The position numbers and the translations under genes are program-made. From assembly GCA_965233665.1 (NCBI GenBank), contig CBDDTG010000069.1, forward strand, positions 248,001 to 312,000: a DNA stretch of 64,000 nt. The letters run 5' to 3'. Positions 51,956-60,912 of this stretch are shown one piece after another. Each line of letters opens with the position of its first letter. The stretch's first letter is position 1. This stretch comes from Bacterioplanes sp965233665 (GTDB taxonomy: Bacteria > Pseudomonadota > Gammaproteobacteria > Pseudomonadales > Oceanobacteraceae). Under the pieces are notes generated by a model. It was not told the origin of the DNA. It saw only the letters and a list, made by a program, of their open reading frames with translations, and made no database searches.

Positions 51956-52345
51956 ACCTAAGTCCAGTATATATGGCGTTTATCGGTTTCCGTGCCTTTC
52001 CCTCCTTCTAAAGTCATTTGAGGGATCAGCCCCGGTACATTGTATGACAGCTGGAGAAATTATTCTTGTTCGCATCATCTTCTAGAGAATGGTGCCTTTT
52101 TACTATCCCTGCAGTCAGTAGTTTCTGATTTCAGACACTCAAAGACTAGTGCTCATAATTACTATGAAGCTTAAGTTATCGTCTGGCCAATTTACTATCC
52201 ATACAGACGACACAATATATCTTCCGCTCAAGTCATAGGAAGCATTATATTACAAGCGACGCGATAAACGAATAATACATCCCGGCGTAAAGCGATCTGC
52301 GTTTTTTCTGCTTCGCGAAAAGCAAAAGTGCAGAGGGGAGGCGTG
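51956..52345. other. A+T-rich intergenic region beside insertion sequence
   Basis: No convincing gene or repeat. The right end abuts the left end of the IS3-family element at 52346. Confidence 0.5.
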
Positions 52346-52379
52346 TGATCTTGCCCCGATAAAACGGACACGTTAATTT

Positions 52380-53267
52380 TCATGCTGCCATTCGCTCGTA
52401 TTCCATCGGTGAACAGTAACCGATTCCTGAATGCAGCCGTTTCCGGTTGTAGTAATTGTTGATGTATCTTGCCAAAGCATACTTCAAATCCTCAGCTGAA
52501 TCGAACGTCGTATTGCGAATCAACTCAGCTTTCATTGAATGAAAAAATGATTCCATATGTGCGTTGTCTGTACATTTTCCCGGCCTGCTCAGACTATGCA
52601 CGATTCCCAACTTTCGAAGCTCTCTCTGGTACTCCGATCCTCGATATTCGACGCCACGATCTGTGTGCAGCATAAGACCTTCGGTTGCACCGCGTTTGCG
52701 TATCGCATTCATTAATGTTCTGCGAGTCACTCCGGTCGTTCTTTTGCTATCAAGGCTCCAGCCAACCACTCGGCGTGAATAGAGATCCATGATAACCGAC
52801 AGGTAATGCCACTGTTTTTTCACTTTCAAGTAGGTCACATCAGCCACCCAGACCTGATTCTTCTTATCTGGAACTGCGCCATCAGGGCGCAGATTCTCTC
52901 CTGATGCCAAAAAGCGTCTAAGTCCTGGCGCTCGATACGTTACCTGAGTTACCCGAGCGATCAATCCCATCTCCTGCATCAGTCGCGCCACACGCTTCCT
53001 ACTGACCTGATAGCCCTGCTTTAACAGGGTCTTCCAGACCCTTGGGCTTCCGTATCGACCTTCATTCTCCTCCGAGATATTCCGTATGAGAACCTTTAAC
53101 TTCATGTCTGACCGCTTGCGTTCAGAGGGTTCTCGATCACGCCAGGAGTAATAACCACTACGAGATACTCTGAGCCATTCACAGGTGCGCTTGATACCTA
53201 GCCTTGGTCCGAACTTCTCGATGAATCGATATCTTGCTGATGTTCCTCCGCAAGAAACCGTTGCCAC
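52380..53267 (-). CDS. IS3-family transposase OrfB (DDE integrase)
   Basis: 295 residues. HTH_21 segment (SEENEGRYGSPRVWKTL), then the integrase core with the DDE residues in VWVADVTYLKV (D), MLHTDRGVEYRG (D) and KCTDNAHMESFFHSMK (E). Made as an OrfAB fusion by -1 frameshifting at the A6G run on the coding strand (53267-53273); alone it starts from a GTG. Cuts and joins element ends. Confidence 0.93.
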   Translation of the reverse strand: MATVSCGGTSARYRFIEKFGPRLGIKRTCEWLRVSRSGYYSWRDREPSERKRSDMKLKVLIRNISEENEGRYGSPRVWKTLLKQGYQVSRKRVARLMQEMGLIARVTQVTYRAPGLRRFLASGENLRPDGAVPDKKNQVWVADVTYLKVKKQWHYLSVIMDLYSRRVVGWSLDSKRTTGVTRRTLMNAIRKRGATEGLMLHTDRGVEYRGSEYQRELRKLGIVHSLSRPGKCTDNAHMESFFHSMKAELIRNTTFDSAEDLKYALARYINNYYNRKRLHSGIGYCSPMEYERMAA

Positions 53268-53563
53268 TTTTTTAGCAGATCAAGCTCCTGCTTCAGTTTC
53301 TTATTCTCTGCCTCAAGCTTTTTAACCTTTGAGATTTCCTTCTCTTGCTTGCGGGTAGCTTCGGTTAACTTCTTGCGTTTATCTGCCACGATCTTGCCTT
53401 CACGGTATTCTTTTCGCCATCGTGACAGCATAAACGGATGGATGTCGAGTGTATTGGCAACTTCCTGGACCTGAATCCCTTCAATCAGACTTAGCTGAAC
53501 GGCTTTTACTTTAAATTCATTTGAATACTGCCAGGTCTTTCTTGGCTGAGTATATTTTGGCAT
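53198..53563 (-). CDS. IS3-family transposase OrfA (DNA-binding)
   Basis: 121 residues from the ATG at 53563 (GAGG six bases upstream). Helix-turn-helix WQYSNEFKVKAVQLSLIEGI and VANTLDIHPFMLSRWRKEY, then a leucine-zipper coiled coil (KVKKLEAENKKLKQELDLLK) that mediates dimer formation. The slippery CTAAAAAAG at its LLKKW codons allows the shift into OrfB. Confidence 0.93.
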   Translation of the reverse strand: MPKYTQPRKTWQYSNEFKVKAVQLSLIEGIQVQEVANTLDIHPFMLSRWRKEYREGKIVADKRKKLTEATRKQEKEISKVKKLEAENKKLKQELDLLKKWQRFLAEEHQQDIDSSRSSDQG

Positions 53564-53706
53564 TGGACACCTCATCAGTTTGACTTTGGTGTCCGTTTTA
53601 TCGGGGCAAGATCAGTGTTCGACTAGCGCTACATGTTAGCAAAGGGAGAATGGCAGTCCGTTGCCTCAAGATGATCTCGCGCGTAAGTGGCGGGTGATCG
53701 CTGGTT

Positions 53707-53934
53707 TTAGCGATTCCACCACGCCCGCAGGCGCTGAATGGCGTTTAGCAATACTTGCTGGCGTGCATGGCGCTGGTCTTGGGCGAGTTGCTCTAAATCC
53801 AGGCTGCCCACTTCGGTGCGGTAGCGTGCTGGCACATCGGCCAATGCGTCATGCGCGCGGCTGTCGCTGTTGGAGCCAACGACATGGCTTGTGAGATCGG
53901 CTGTTGGTATGCACTGAGGCGTGGCCACCGTCAT
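53707..53934 (-). CDS. Small hypothetical protein
   Basis: 75 residues from the ATG at 53934 with AGGAG seven bases upstream, and a divergent LysR gene in front. The C-terminal half is a basic and aromatic helix (LEQLAQDQRHARQQVLLNAI then RLRAWWNR), which recalls DUF1127-like small proteins but without their full motif. Function unknown. Confidence 0.45.
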   Translation of the reverse strand: MTVATPQCIPTADLTSHVVGSNSDSRAHDALADVPARYRTEVGSLDLEQLAQDQRHARQQVLLNAIQRLRAWWNR

Positions 53935-54052
53935 GGTTTCGCTCCTGTTGGATGGCTGCAAGCGCGAGCCATGGTTTGCAATCAAGGTAAATTCGGGCGC
54001 ATCCTAGTGCTGTTCTACACTGCAAGCCATTCCCTAAAAGTGATCACAGACT

Positions 54053-55009
54053 TTGCAAAAACGAACAACCAAGTCCGCTGCCGCCAACGCCCGCAAACCC
54101 AATCGCAGTCACTTAGCTTGGAGTGACTTTGAAGTGGTGCTGGCTATTGCTGAAACCGGGTCACTCTCCGGCGCTTCACGACACTTGGGGGTGAGTCATG
54201 CCACGGTTTTTCGGCGTCTGGGCAATATGGAACAGCGCCTGGGCGTGAAACTGTTTGCTCGCAATCGCATGGGGTATCAGCCCACGCCGGCAGGGGAAGA
54301 GTTGGCAGAAACCGCCAGAATGATGGATCAAGCTGCACTGGCGGCGGAGCGCAAGGTGGCGGGGCAAGATTTGGAACCCAGTGGCGAAATTTGGCTGACC
54401 ACCACAGATTCACTGTTAATGGGCTTGCTGGCTCCCTTGCTGCAGGAGTTTCGCCAGCAGTATCCGGCCATTGTGCTGGATGTCGCCATTTCGAATCAGT
54501 TATTCAACCTGACCCGACGCGAAGCCGATGTGGCCATTCGGCCATCCAATCGGCCGCCAGATAATCTCATAGGTCGACCGCTCAACAGCATAGGCCAGGC
54601 CATTTATTGTCATGCCAGCTTAGGTTTACCGCCGGGTACGGATTTACGGGAACTGATCAAGCAGCCTTGGGTGGGCGCTGGGTCGCGCTTGCAAGACGCC
54701 AAGCTGGAGCATTGGATGGAGCAGCAGGGCCTTAAGGCCGCTTGTGTTTATCGCGTCGATACCTTGGTGGGCATTCTCAGTGCGATTCGCTCGGGCATGG
54801 GCGTTGGGGTGCTGCCGTGCTATTTGGGCGATCAGCAGCCTGATTTGGTCCAGCTCAGTGCTCCGATTGCCGAGTTGGAATATGACCTGTGGTTTTTAAT
54901 GCACCCGGATCTGCGCGGTGTGGTGCGCATCAATGCCCTCATGGACTTTTTAACCACGGCCATTCGCGCTCAGCAATCAGCATTGGCCGGCCTGCCGATC
55001 GCTGGTTAG
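54053..55009 (+). CDS. LysR family transcriptional regulator
   Basis: 318 residues with a TTG start at 54053. Helix-turn-helix: DFEVVLAIAETGSLSGASRH and GVSHATVFRRLGNMEQRLG; the effector domain is the short PBP type (GEIWLTTTDSLLMG; VALDVAISN-like VLDVAISNQLFNLTRREADV). It diverges from the small gene at 53934, which is the best candidate target. Effector unknown. Confidence 0.85.
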   Translation: MQKRTTKSAAANARKPNRSHLAWSDFEVVLAIAETGSLSGASRHLGVSHATVFRRLGNMEQRLGVKLFARNRMGYQPTPAGEELAETARMMDQAALAAERKVAGQDLEPSGEIWLTTTDSLLMGLLAPLLQEFRQQYPAIVLDVAISNQLFNLTRREADVAIRPSNRPPDNLIGRPLNSIGQAIYCHASLGLPPGTDLRELIKQPWVGAGSRLQDAKLEHWMEQQGLKAACVYRVDTLVGILSAIRSGMGVGVLPCYLGDQQPDLVQLSAPIAELEYDLWFLMHPDLRGVVRINALMDFLTTAIRAQQSALAGLPIAG

Positions 55010-55016
55010 TTTGGTG

Positions 55017-56891
55017 CTATTGCAAAACCCAAGGTGCAGCATCGACGTCGTGTGCCGTGGCGGGCAATGTGCCGGAGGTAACCGTGACAACAATCGGTCC
55101 TGCCAGCAGTTTTTGGCTGCCGTTATCGCCTAACACAAAATACAGGTCGTAATTGCCATCCGGCTGGTCGGTGGGGTTAAGGCGCCATTCGTTGCCACTG
55201 ACGACGCCACTTTCCAGGGCGGTATCAACGGTGCCGGTGGCATACAGCTCCAAGCCAATGACGGTGTTGCTGCTGGTAAAGGTGCCGGTTGATTCACCCG
55301 GATAAGCGTCAATGCCACTGCAGTCGGCGACGGCATTTAACGCTAAATCACGATCAAAACTGGCGGTGTAATCCAGGGTAGCGACGCCAGGGGCATCGTG
55401 GCGATAGACAAACCAGGGTTGACCCTGATGCTCAATGACCACAGGGGTGAACTGGGTGCCGACGGTATCGGCAATGTTCCAGGTGGCTGCGGCCCAGGCT
55501 CTGACCAAACCGGTGCCTTCGTTGGTCATGCGTACTTCACCGAGGGCGGCTGGGTAGGCCAAAAACGCGTATTCACTCGCGGCCAGGGTTACCTGAAAGC
55601 GCTCGTCTGTGGTGCTGGTAAAGGTATTCGCCAGCGCGGCGATGTCGGCCGAGTGGTTGAGGTTGGCACTGGCGACACCATAGCGCGGCACATCGGTGAC
55701 GCGGCAACTGCCGGCCGCTGGGTCTGGCGGGGTGGTTTCGTCCGCGGTGGTGATGACGGTTGCCCAGCCTAAATTATGATCGGCAGCGGCGGGGTAGGTG
55801 CTGACGTCACAGTTGATCATCTCATTGATGCTGGCGTTGCGGGTGAGATCGACATTAAAGGTTTGCGCGCCGCCACCGCTGGCCTCGGTGCGGTAAATCA
55901 GCCACGGGTCGCCATTGATGCGCATCACCACTGGGCCACTGTCGCCGCCGGTCTCACCCTGGCCCCAGCGGGCGCCATTCCAGTTAGCTTCAGGGCCTGT
56001 GATGGCAGTACCTTGGCGCACGGCGGCTTCGCCCAGGGCTGCGGGGTAGGCGAGAATGCCAAAGTCATCGCTGGCGATGTCTAGGGTAAACGCAAAATCG
56101 GCAGCATTGCTGGCTTCATTCAGCTGGCTAAGTTCTGGGGCGGTAAATAGGTTGCTGACCGTGCCATAGTGCGGCTGATCTAACACGCGGCAGTCTTCCG
56201 TGGTGGGCTCTGGTTCGGGTTCCGGTTCTGGGGTGGTTGGCTCGCCCGGTATGGGTGTTTCGTCCAAGCTGGTGACGTCGGCCAGCCAGGCCAGGTCATG
56301 ATCGGCGGCTTTGGCATAGTCAAAAATGCTGCACAAGTAGGTGTCGCCGACCTCGCCGCTGTTGGCAAACTCGACGCTGAAGCTGGCTTCTCCCAGAGAG
56401 GGAAAGTCGGTGCGATATACCAGCCAGGGCACGCCATCGACCATTACCAGCACCGGGCCGGTGCCTGTGCTCGGAATGTCGCCATCGCCCCAAGTGGCGC
56501 CCTGCCAGCCGTGGCTGGCACCACTACTAAAACTGGCGTCACCGAGTGCTGCTGGGTACATAAAAATACCGTATTGGTTGGCCCCTAGTTCCAGGTTGAA
56601 ATCAAAGTCGTCGCTGCCATCAGCGGCATAGAGGGTCTGCCAGCTGGGGGTTGAGTAGAGGTTTTTGACCACACCAAAATGCGGCACGTCGTTGATGGGG
56701 CAGTTCAGCTCAGTGACGGGTTCTTGCGGGTCTGGTTCATCGGGTTCGTCGGGTTCATCTGGCTCGGTTGGTTGATCGGGCTCCGTGGGTGTTTCGTTGT
56801 CGTCATCGACGTCGTCTGGGTAGTCGTTGCCCTGGCCGCCACAGCCCACCAATAAGGCCAGCATCATGCTGCTTATCAAAAACCCTTTCAT
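55017..56891 (-). CDS. Lipoprotein with three repeats of a novel ~150-residue domain
   Basis: 624 residues from the ATG at 56891. Lipobox LLVGC, then a Pro/Asp/Glu linker (EPDEPDEPDEPDPQEP). Three repeats follow, each with a CPINDVPHFGVV/CRVLDQPHYGTV/CRVTDVPRYGVA start, an LAYPAALGE-type core (MYPAALGDASF, AYPAALGEAAV, AYPAALGEVRM), a GATWG/GARWG/AATWN turn, a GVPWLVYRT/GDPWLIYRT/GQPWFVYRH strand and a D-C end. A shorter C-terminal domain (SSNTVIGLELYATGTVD) ends it. No enzyme motif. The YPAALG pattern recalls domains in some phage tail proteins, but this is a weak recollection. Possibly surface adhesion or binding. Confidence 0.75.
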   Translation of the reverse strand: MKGFLISSMMLALLVGCGGQGNDYPDDVDDDNETPTEPDQPTEPDEPDEPDEPDPQEPVTELNCPINDVPHFGVVKNLYSTPSWQTLYAADGSDDFDFNLELGANQYGIFMYPAALGDASFSSGASHGWQGATWGDGDIPSTGTGPVLVMVDGVPWLVYRTDFPSLGEASFSVEFANSGEVGDTYLCSIFDYAKAADHDLAWLADVTSLDETPIPGEPTTPEPEPEPEPTTEDCRVLDQPHYGTVSNLFTAPELSQLNEASNAADFAFTLDIASDDFGILAYPAALGEAAVRQGTAITGPEANWNGARWGQGETGGDSGPVVMRINGDPWLIYRTEASGGGAQTFNVDLTRNASINEMINCDVSTYPAAADHNLGWATVITTADETTPPDPAAGSCRVTDVPRYGVASANLNHSADIAALANTFTSTTDERFQVTLAASEYAFLAYPAALGEVRMTNEGTGLVRAWAAATWNIADTVGTQFTPVVIEHQGQPWFVYRHDAPGVATLDYTASFDRDLALNAVADCSGIDAYPGESTGTFTSSNTVIGLELYATGTVDTALESGVVSGNEWRLNPTDQPDGNYDLYFVLGDNGSQKLLAGPIVVTVTSGTLPATAHDVDAAPWVLQ

Positions 56892-56965
56892 CGTTCTCTG
56901 CCCCAAATGCTCAGTGTGATAAGCCTAGTTCGGCTACTAAGGTGCGGCAAATAATGATGGTTTTG

Positions 56966-58144
56966 TTATTTGTGCTGCTGGCGGTATTGCGTCGGAGTGC
57001 AACCGGTCAGCCGGCGAAAGGCGGTGTTAAAGGTCGACTTGGAGTTAAAGCCAACGGCGTAGCAAATGGCGCTCACACTGTCGTCACTCTCGACCAGCGC
57101 TTGGCGAGCGGCATGGATGCGATGCTCATTCAACAGATCGTAAAAGTTATTGCCATGGCACTGATTGATGGCCGCCGACGCCTGGTGGCTGCTCAGCCCA
57201 CACTGTTGCGCCAGACTTGCAAGCGACAACTGATTGTCGCGGAAGGCGCCCGCCGTCAGCGCCTGTTGCAAGCGGTTGAAGGCGCTTTGCTGATCATCAA
57301 CAGCAGGTACAGCTTGCGCTACTGGGTTGGCGAGTGCTAACTCAGGAGTGGCTGCAGTAGGGCTGGGCATCGTTGCAAGCACAGCTTTGGATTCGCTCTT
57401 AGGCTCGTTGTTAGGCCTGCTTTTGGGCCCGCTTTTGGGCATAGGCAGCTGCGCCCGAACCAGCACAATGTAAAGCAAGTAGGCCGTACCTGGCGCCAAG
57501 GCATACACCACCGAGGGATAAACGCCGCTGATTTCACTGAATACGATGCGAGCAAGCAGGGAGGTAGCAATGATCAACTGCACGCGCTGCAGCTGTGCGA
57601 TCCACTGTTGCACTGCAACTTTGCGCCCGCGACAGCCTTGCTGTCGTTGCCGCCACCAATACACCAGGCTCAAGCTGGCAATGATGGCCAAATAAACGTT
57701 ACCAAAGGGCGCCAGTGGCTGCCAGCGCGACTCCTCAATCAGCACTTGCTGCATCCAATAGACTTTGTCGGCAGCGGGCAGGCTCCAATAGGGCAGAGCC
57801 AACAGAGCCACCACAATGGCAGGGCTTAAGTGCAAAAAGCGTGTGCGCAGATGGGTAAACAGGTTTTCGCCCAGCAAGGCGCGAATGTAGCCGTACAGGC
57901 ACAACGGCATCAGCACCACCAGCGGGTCGATTATCTTTAGAAACATCGGCCAGCGTTGATACAGCTCAGCGGCATGGTAAAGAAATTCCAACGACTGCAG
58001 CACGACCAATAAGGCGGCTGCAAATAACCACGCGACGGTTAGCCGGGCATGCTGATGGGCCACCATCCAGTGCAAAATGGCCAGCGTCAGAATACTGCTC
58101 AAACATAAACCAATCAGGGCAGCAGCCCCGGCCATGTAGTCCAT
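56966..58144 (-). CDS. Membrane-bound AraC family regulator
   Basis: 392 residues from the ATG at 58144 (GAGG five bases upstream). The N-terminal 230 residues have about seven hydrophobic helices (MAGAAALIGLCLSSILTLAI; FLHLSPAIVVALLALPYW), then a Ser/Pro/Lys linker and a C-terminal AraC HTH (SLASLAQQCGLSSHQASAAI; SVSAICYAVGFNSKSTFNTA). Such membrane AraC proteins sense external signals. It is divergent from the acylase lipoprotein at 58328 and likely controls it. Confidence 0.85.
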   Translation of the reverse strand: MDYMAGAAALIGLCLSSILTLAILHWMVAHQHARLTVAWLFAAALLVVLQSLEFLYHAAELYQRWPMFLKIIDPLVVLMPLCLYGYIRALLGENLFTHLRTRFLHLSPAIVVALLALPYWSLPAADKVYWMQQVLIEESRWQPLAPFGNVYLAIIASLSLVYWWRQRQQGCRGRKVAVQQWIAQLQRVQLIIATSLLARIVFSEISGVYPSVVYALAPGTAYLLYIVLVRAQLPMPKSGPKSRPNNEPKSESKAVLATMPSPTAATPELALANPVAQAVPAVDDQQSAFNRLQQALTAGAFRDNQLSLASLAQQCGLSSHQASAAINQCHGNNFYDLLNEHRIHAARQALVESDDSVSAICYAVGFNSKSTFNTAFRRLTGCTPTQYRQQHK

Positions 58145-58327
58145 AAGTGCCTCGGTCAATCGCGCTGAGGTGACCCACTGCGCGTTCGGCTCGATCGCGT
58201 CGAACCTATAGGTCTTTGATTTTTATTGTTTTTTTGTTTGGGTTCGAGTCCATCGAAACGGACGACAAACCCTCTGCGACACAGTTTAATGATTGTCTCC
58301 TTAATAACAATAACTGAGGAACTCGCT

Positions 58328-60823
58328 ATGCGTAGTTTGCGCCTGCCACTGCTGGCGGCCCTGTCTGTGGCTTTGTTGGGTGGTTGTAACCGTGATGATG
58401 ACGATGATCGCTATCAAGCCACCATTCACTATACCGAGCACAATGTGCCGCATATTCGCGCCGATGATTACGCCGGGCTGGGCTATGGCATTGGTTATGT
58501 GCATGGCCAAGATAACCTGTGCACCTTGGCGGAACAGCTGATCAAAATGAAAGGCGAAAAGGCAGCGGCCTTTGGCCCAGGTGACGATATGATCAACGTT
58601 GCCTCGGATGTTGGCTATAAAGCCTTGGGGCTGGAGCAAGAAGCCGCCGAGCTGCTGCCGCTGCAAGAGCCTCATGTGCGGGATGTGTTGGAAGGCTATG
58701 CAACCGGCTTTAACCAGGCCCTGGCAGAGCGCAGTGGCCCGCAGGCCTATCCCAGTCCCTGTCGTGGTGCCGATTGGGTGGCGCCGATCAGTGCCACCGA
58801 GCTGTTGGCCTACCACCTGGATCTGGCCCGCTTGGCCAGTGCTCGTAACTTTGTTACTGCCATGGCCGCCGCGCAACCGCCACAAGCTGAACCGCAAGTT
58901 GAACCCCAGGCAAATCGCAGCGCCCGTGCGCAAGCGCCGCAAGTGACCTTGGATGCACAAGCGGTGCTGACGGCAGAAGGCATTGGCAGCAACGGCTGGG
59001 CTTTAGGGCATGAGCGAGTAGAAGGGGCTAATAGTGCCTTGTTAGCGAATCCTCACTTCCCCTGGGAGGGCGAGCTGCGCTTCTTTCAGCAGCATTTGAC
59101 CATTCCGGGTGAACTAGACATCAACGGTGTTGGCATGGTTGGTTTGCCCGCGGTGGTGATTGGCTTTAACCAGCACCTTGGCTGGACCCATACGGTGTCG
59201 CAGTCCAAGCGCTTTACCCTGTATCAATTAGAACTCGACCCCAACGACCCGACTCGTTACCGCTATGGCGATGAATACCGAGCAATGACCCGCCAAGAAG
59301 TCACGGTGCAGGTGCGCATGGCCGATGGCTCGCTGATGCCGCACACGCAAACTGTGTATGCCAGCCACTATGGCCCTGTGGTGAATCTGGAGTCGCTGTC
59401 ACCGGCACTGGCCTGGACCAACAACTCGGCCATTAGTTTTCGCGATGCCAACGCCGGCAATGCCCGCATGCTGCCGCACTGGTTGGCGATGAACAAAGCT
59501 CGCAGTCGCGAGGAGTTTTTTGCTGCCTTTGAGCAGAACCAAGGCATTCCCTGGGTGAATACTTTAATGGTGGCCGCCGATGGCACCGCCTCTTACCTGG
59601 ATGGCACCCAAGTACCGCAGCTGAGTTACGGCGTTGAACAGTACTGGCGCTTGGCGTCACAGAATCCGCAATTGGCGCCGATTTGGCAGGACGGCGCTGG
59701 CAGTGTGCTGTTGCCGGGCAATCAGCCGACGTTTGAATGGGTGGATAGCGGCAATGCCGGTGCGCCAGGCCTGGTGCCATTTAGCCGAGCACCACAGCAA
59801 ACGCGCACAGATTACTTGTTTAATGCCAACAGCAGCCACTGGCTGAGTAACCTGGATGAACCGCTCACCGGTTTTAGCTTGATGTATGGGCCGGAACAAA
59901 GCATTCGCAGCCCGCGCACCCGCTACAACGCACAATTGATCAGCGATATGAGCGGCAATGGCCTAGCTGGCAGCGACAATCGCTTTAACTTCGATGAACT
60001 GAAGCAAGTGTTCACTCACAACGGCTCTTTGTTTGCCTCAAGCTTGCGCCAGCAGTTGGTGGAGCGCTGCACTCAACACCCGCAAGTGCAGCTGGACGAT
60101 GGCCTTTATGATTTGAGCGCGGCGTGTCAGATACTGAGCAACTGGGATGGCACATACAATATCAACAGCCGCGGCGCCCAGCTGATGCGTGAGTTTTTAG
60201 CGGCGTACAAGGTCAATGCTCACCGCAGCCTCGACAGTCGTTTGTTTGCCGTCGCCTTTGACCCAAGCCAACCAATCTCCACACCGCGTGATTTAGCACC
60301 TATCTCTCAAGACCCACTGCAAGATGAAGTGCTGCGCAATTTAGGCCTGTCCGCCCAGCGCTTGCAGCAGGCTGGCATGGATGCCGGAGCAGAGCTGGGC
60401 GAGGTGCAATATTGGATCAAAGCCGTAGGCCAGCAGCCGCTGCCGGTGAGCGGTGGCTACACCTTTGAGGGCGTATTCAATATGGCGGAAACCAAAATTC
60501 CATCGCGCAGCACTTCCGAGCTGGCCAACAATGTTATTGGCACGCTGCTGGCAGAAGAAGGCACGCAACTGACTCAGCGCCAGGGGGGCGACGTGGCCTA
60601 TCACGTAAATTACGGCTCCAGCTTCGTGATGGCTTTGCAATACACAGAGCAAGGGCCGCAAGCAGATATGTTCCTGGCCTATGGCCAATCCCATGATCCT
60701 GAGTCTGAGTTTTTTCGCGACCAGAGTCAGCTATACAGTGAACTGAGCTGGCGGCCGATGCTGTTTGATCAACAGCAAATTGAGGCCAATGCCCTGCGCA
60801 CGGTCAATATCAGCAGCGACTAA
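58328..60823 (+). CDS. Penicillin/AHL acylase family lipoprotein (Ntn hydrolase)
   Basis: 831 residues from the ATG at 58328 (GAGGA seven bases upstream); lipobox LLGGC followed by an Asp run. Alpha chain: VPHIRADDYAGLGYGIGYVHGQDNLC. The spacer ends at TAEGIGSNGWALGH, where cleavage before Ser221 would give the N-terminal nucleophile of the beta chain. VVIGFNQHLGWTHTVS, ALAWTNNSAIS and the late NFDELKQVFTH segment fit the PvdQ/QuiP branch, which cleaves amide bonds of acyl-homoserine lactones and of related molecules. As a lipoprotein it would stay in the periplasm or at the outer membrane. Whether it degrades quorum signals is inference. Confidence 0.88.
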   Translation: MRSLRLPLLAALSVALLGGCNRDDDDDRYQATIHYTEHNVPHIRADDYAGLGYGIGYVHGQDNLCTLAEQLIKMKGEKAAAFGPGDDMINVASDVGYKALGLEQEAAELLPLQEPHVRDVLEGYATGFNQALAERSGPQAYPSPCRGADWVAPISATELLAYHLDLARLASARNFVTAMAAAQPPQAEPQVEPQANRSARAQAPQVTLDAQAVLTAEGIGSNGWALGHERVEGANSALLANPHFPWEGELRFFQQHLTIPGELDINGVGMVGLPAVVIGFNQHLGWTHTVSQSKRFTLYQLELDPNDPTRYRYGDEYRAMTRQEVTVQVRMADGSLMPHTQTVYASHYGPVVNLESLSPALAWTNNSAISFRDANAGNARMLPHWLAMNKARSREEFFAAFEQNQGIPWVNTLMVAADGTASYLDGTQVPQLSYGVEQYWRLASQNPQLAPIWQDGAGSVLLPGNQPTFEWVDSGNAGAPGLVPFSRAPQQTRTDYLFNANSSHWLSNLDEPLTGFSLMYGPEQSIRSPRTRYNAQLISDMSGNGLAGSDNRFNFDELKQVFTHNGSLFASSLRQQLVERCTQHPQVQLDDGLYDLSAACQILSNWDGTYNINSRGAQLMREFLAAYKVNAHRSLDSRLFAVAFDPSQPISTPRDLAPISQDPLQDEVLRNLGLSAQRLQQAGMDAGAELGEVQYWIKAVGQQPLPVSGGYTFEGVFNMAETKIPSRSTSELANNVIGTLLAEEGTQLTQRQGGDVAYHVNYGSSFVMALQYTEQGPQADMFLAYGQSHDPESEFFRDQSQLYSELSWRPMLFDQQQIEANALRTVNISSD

Positions 60824-60912
60824 TCCTTATCATGGCGGGTGCGTTTAGCGCCGGCGGACGATGATCCGCCGGCGATGTTATGCTGAGCCACCGATGTTGG
60901 TAGCGAGGCCGT

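Larger units (their letters stand above)
52346..53614 (-). mobile_element. IS3-family insertion sequence, complete
   Basis: 1269 bases with 26-base terminal inverted repeats starting TGATCTTGCCCCGATAAAAC and ending with the exact complement, and a 3-base direct repeat GTG on both sides (52343-52345 and 53615-53617). Two overlapping frames encode OrfA and OrfB, joined by a -1 shift at an A6G run. Everything needed for transposition appears intact, so it is probably recent and active. Confidence 0.93.

Noticed and set aside
58301..58960. 219-codon minus-strand frame opposite the acylase start
   Set aside because: No start signal; opposite a gene with clear lipobox and catalytic motifs.
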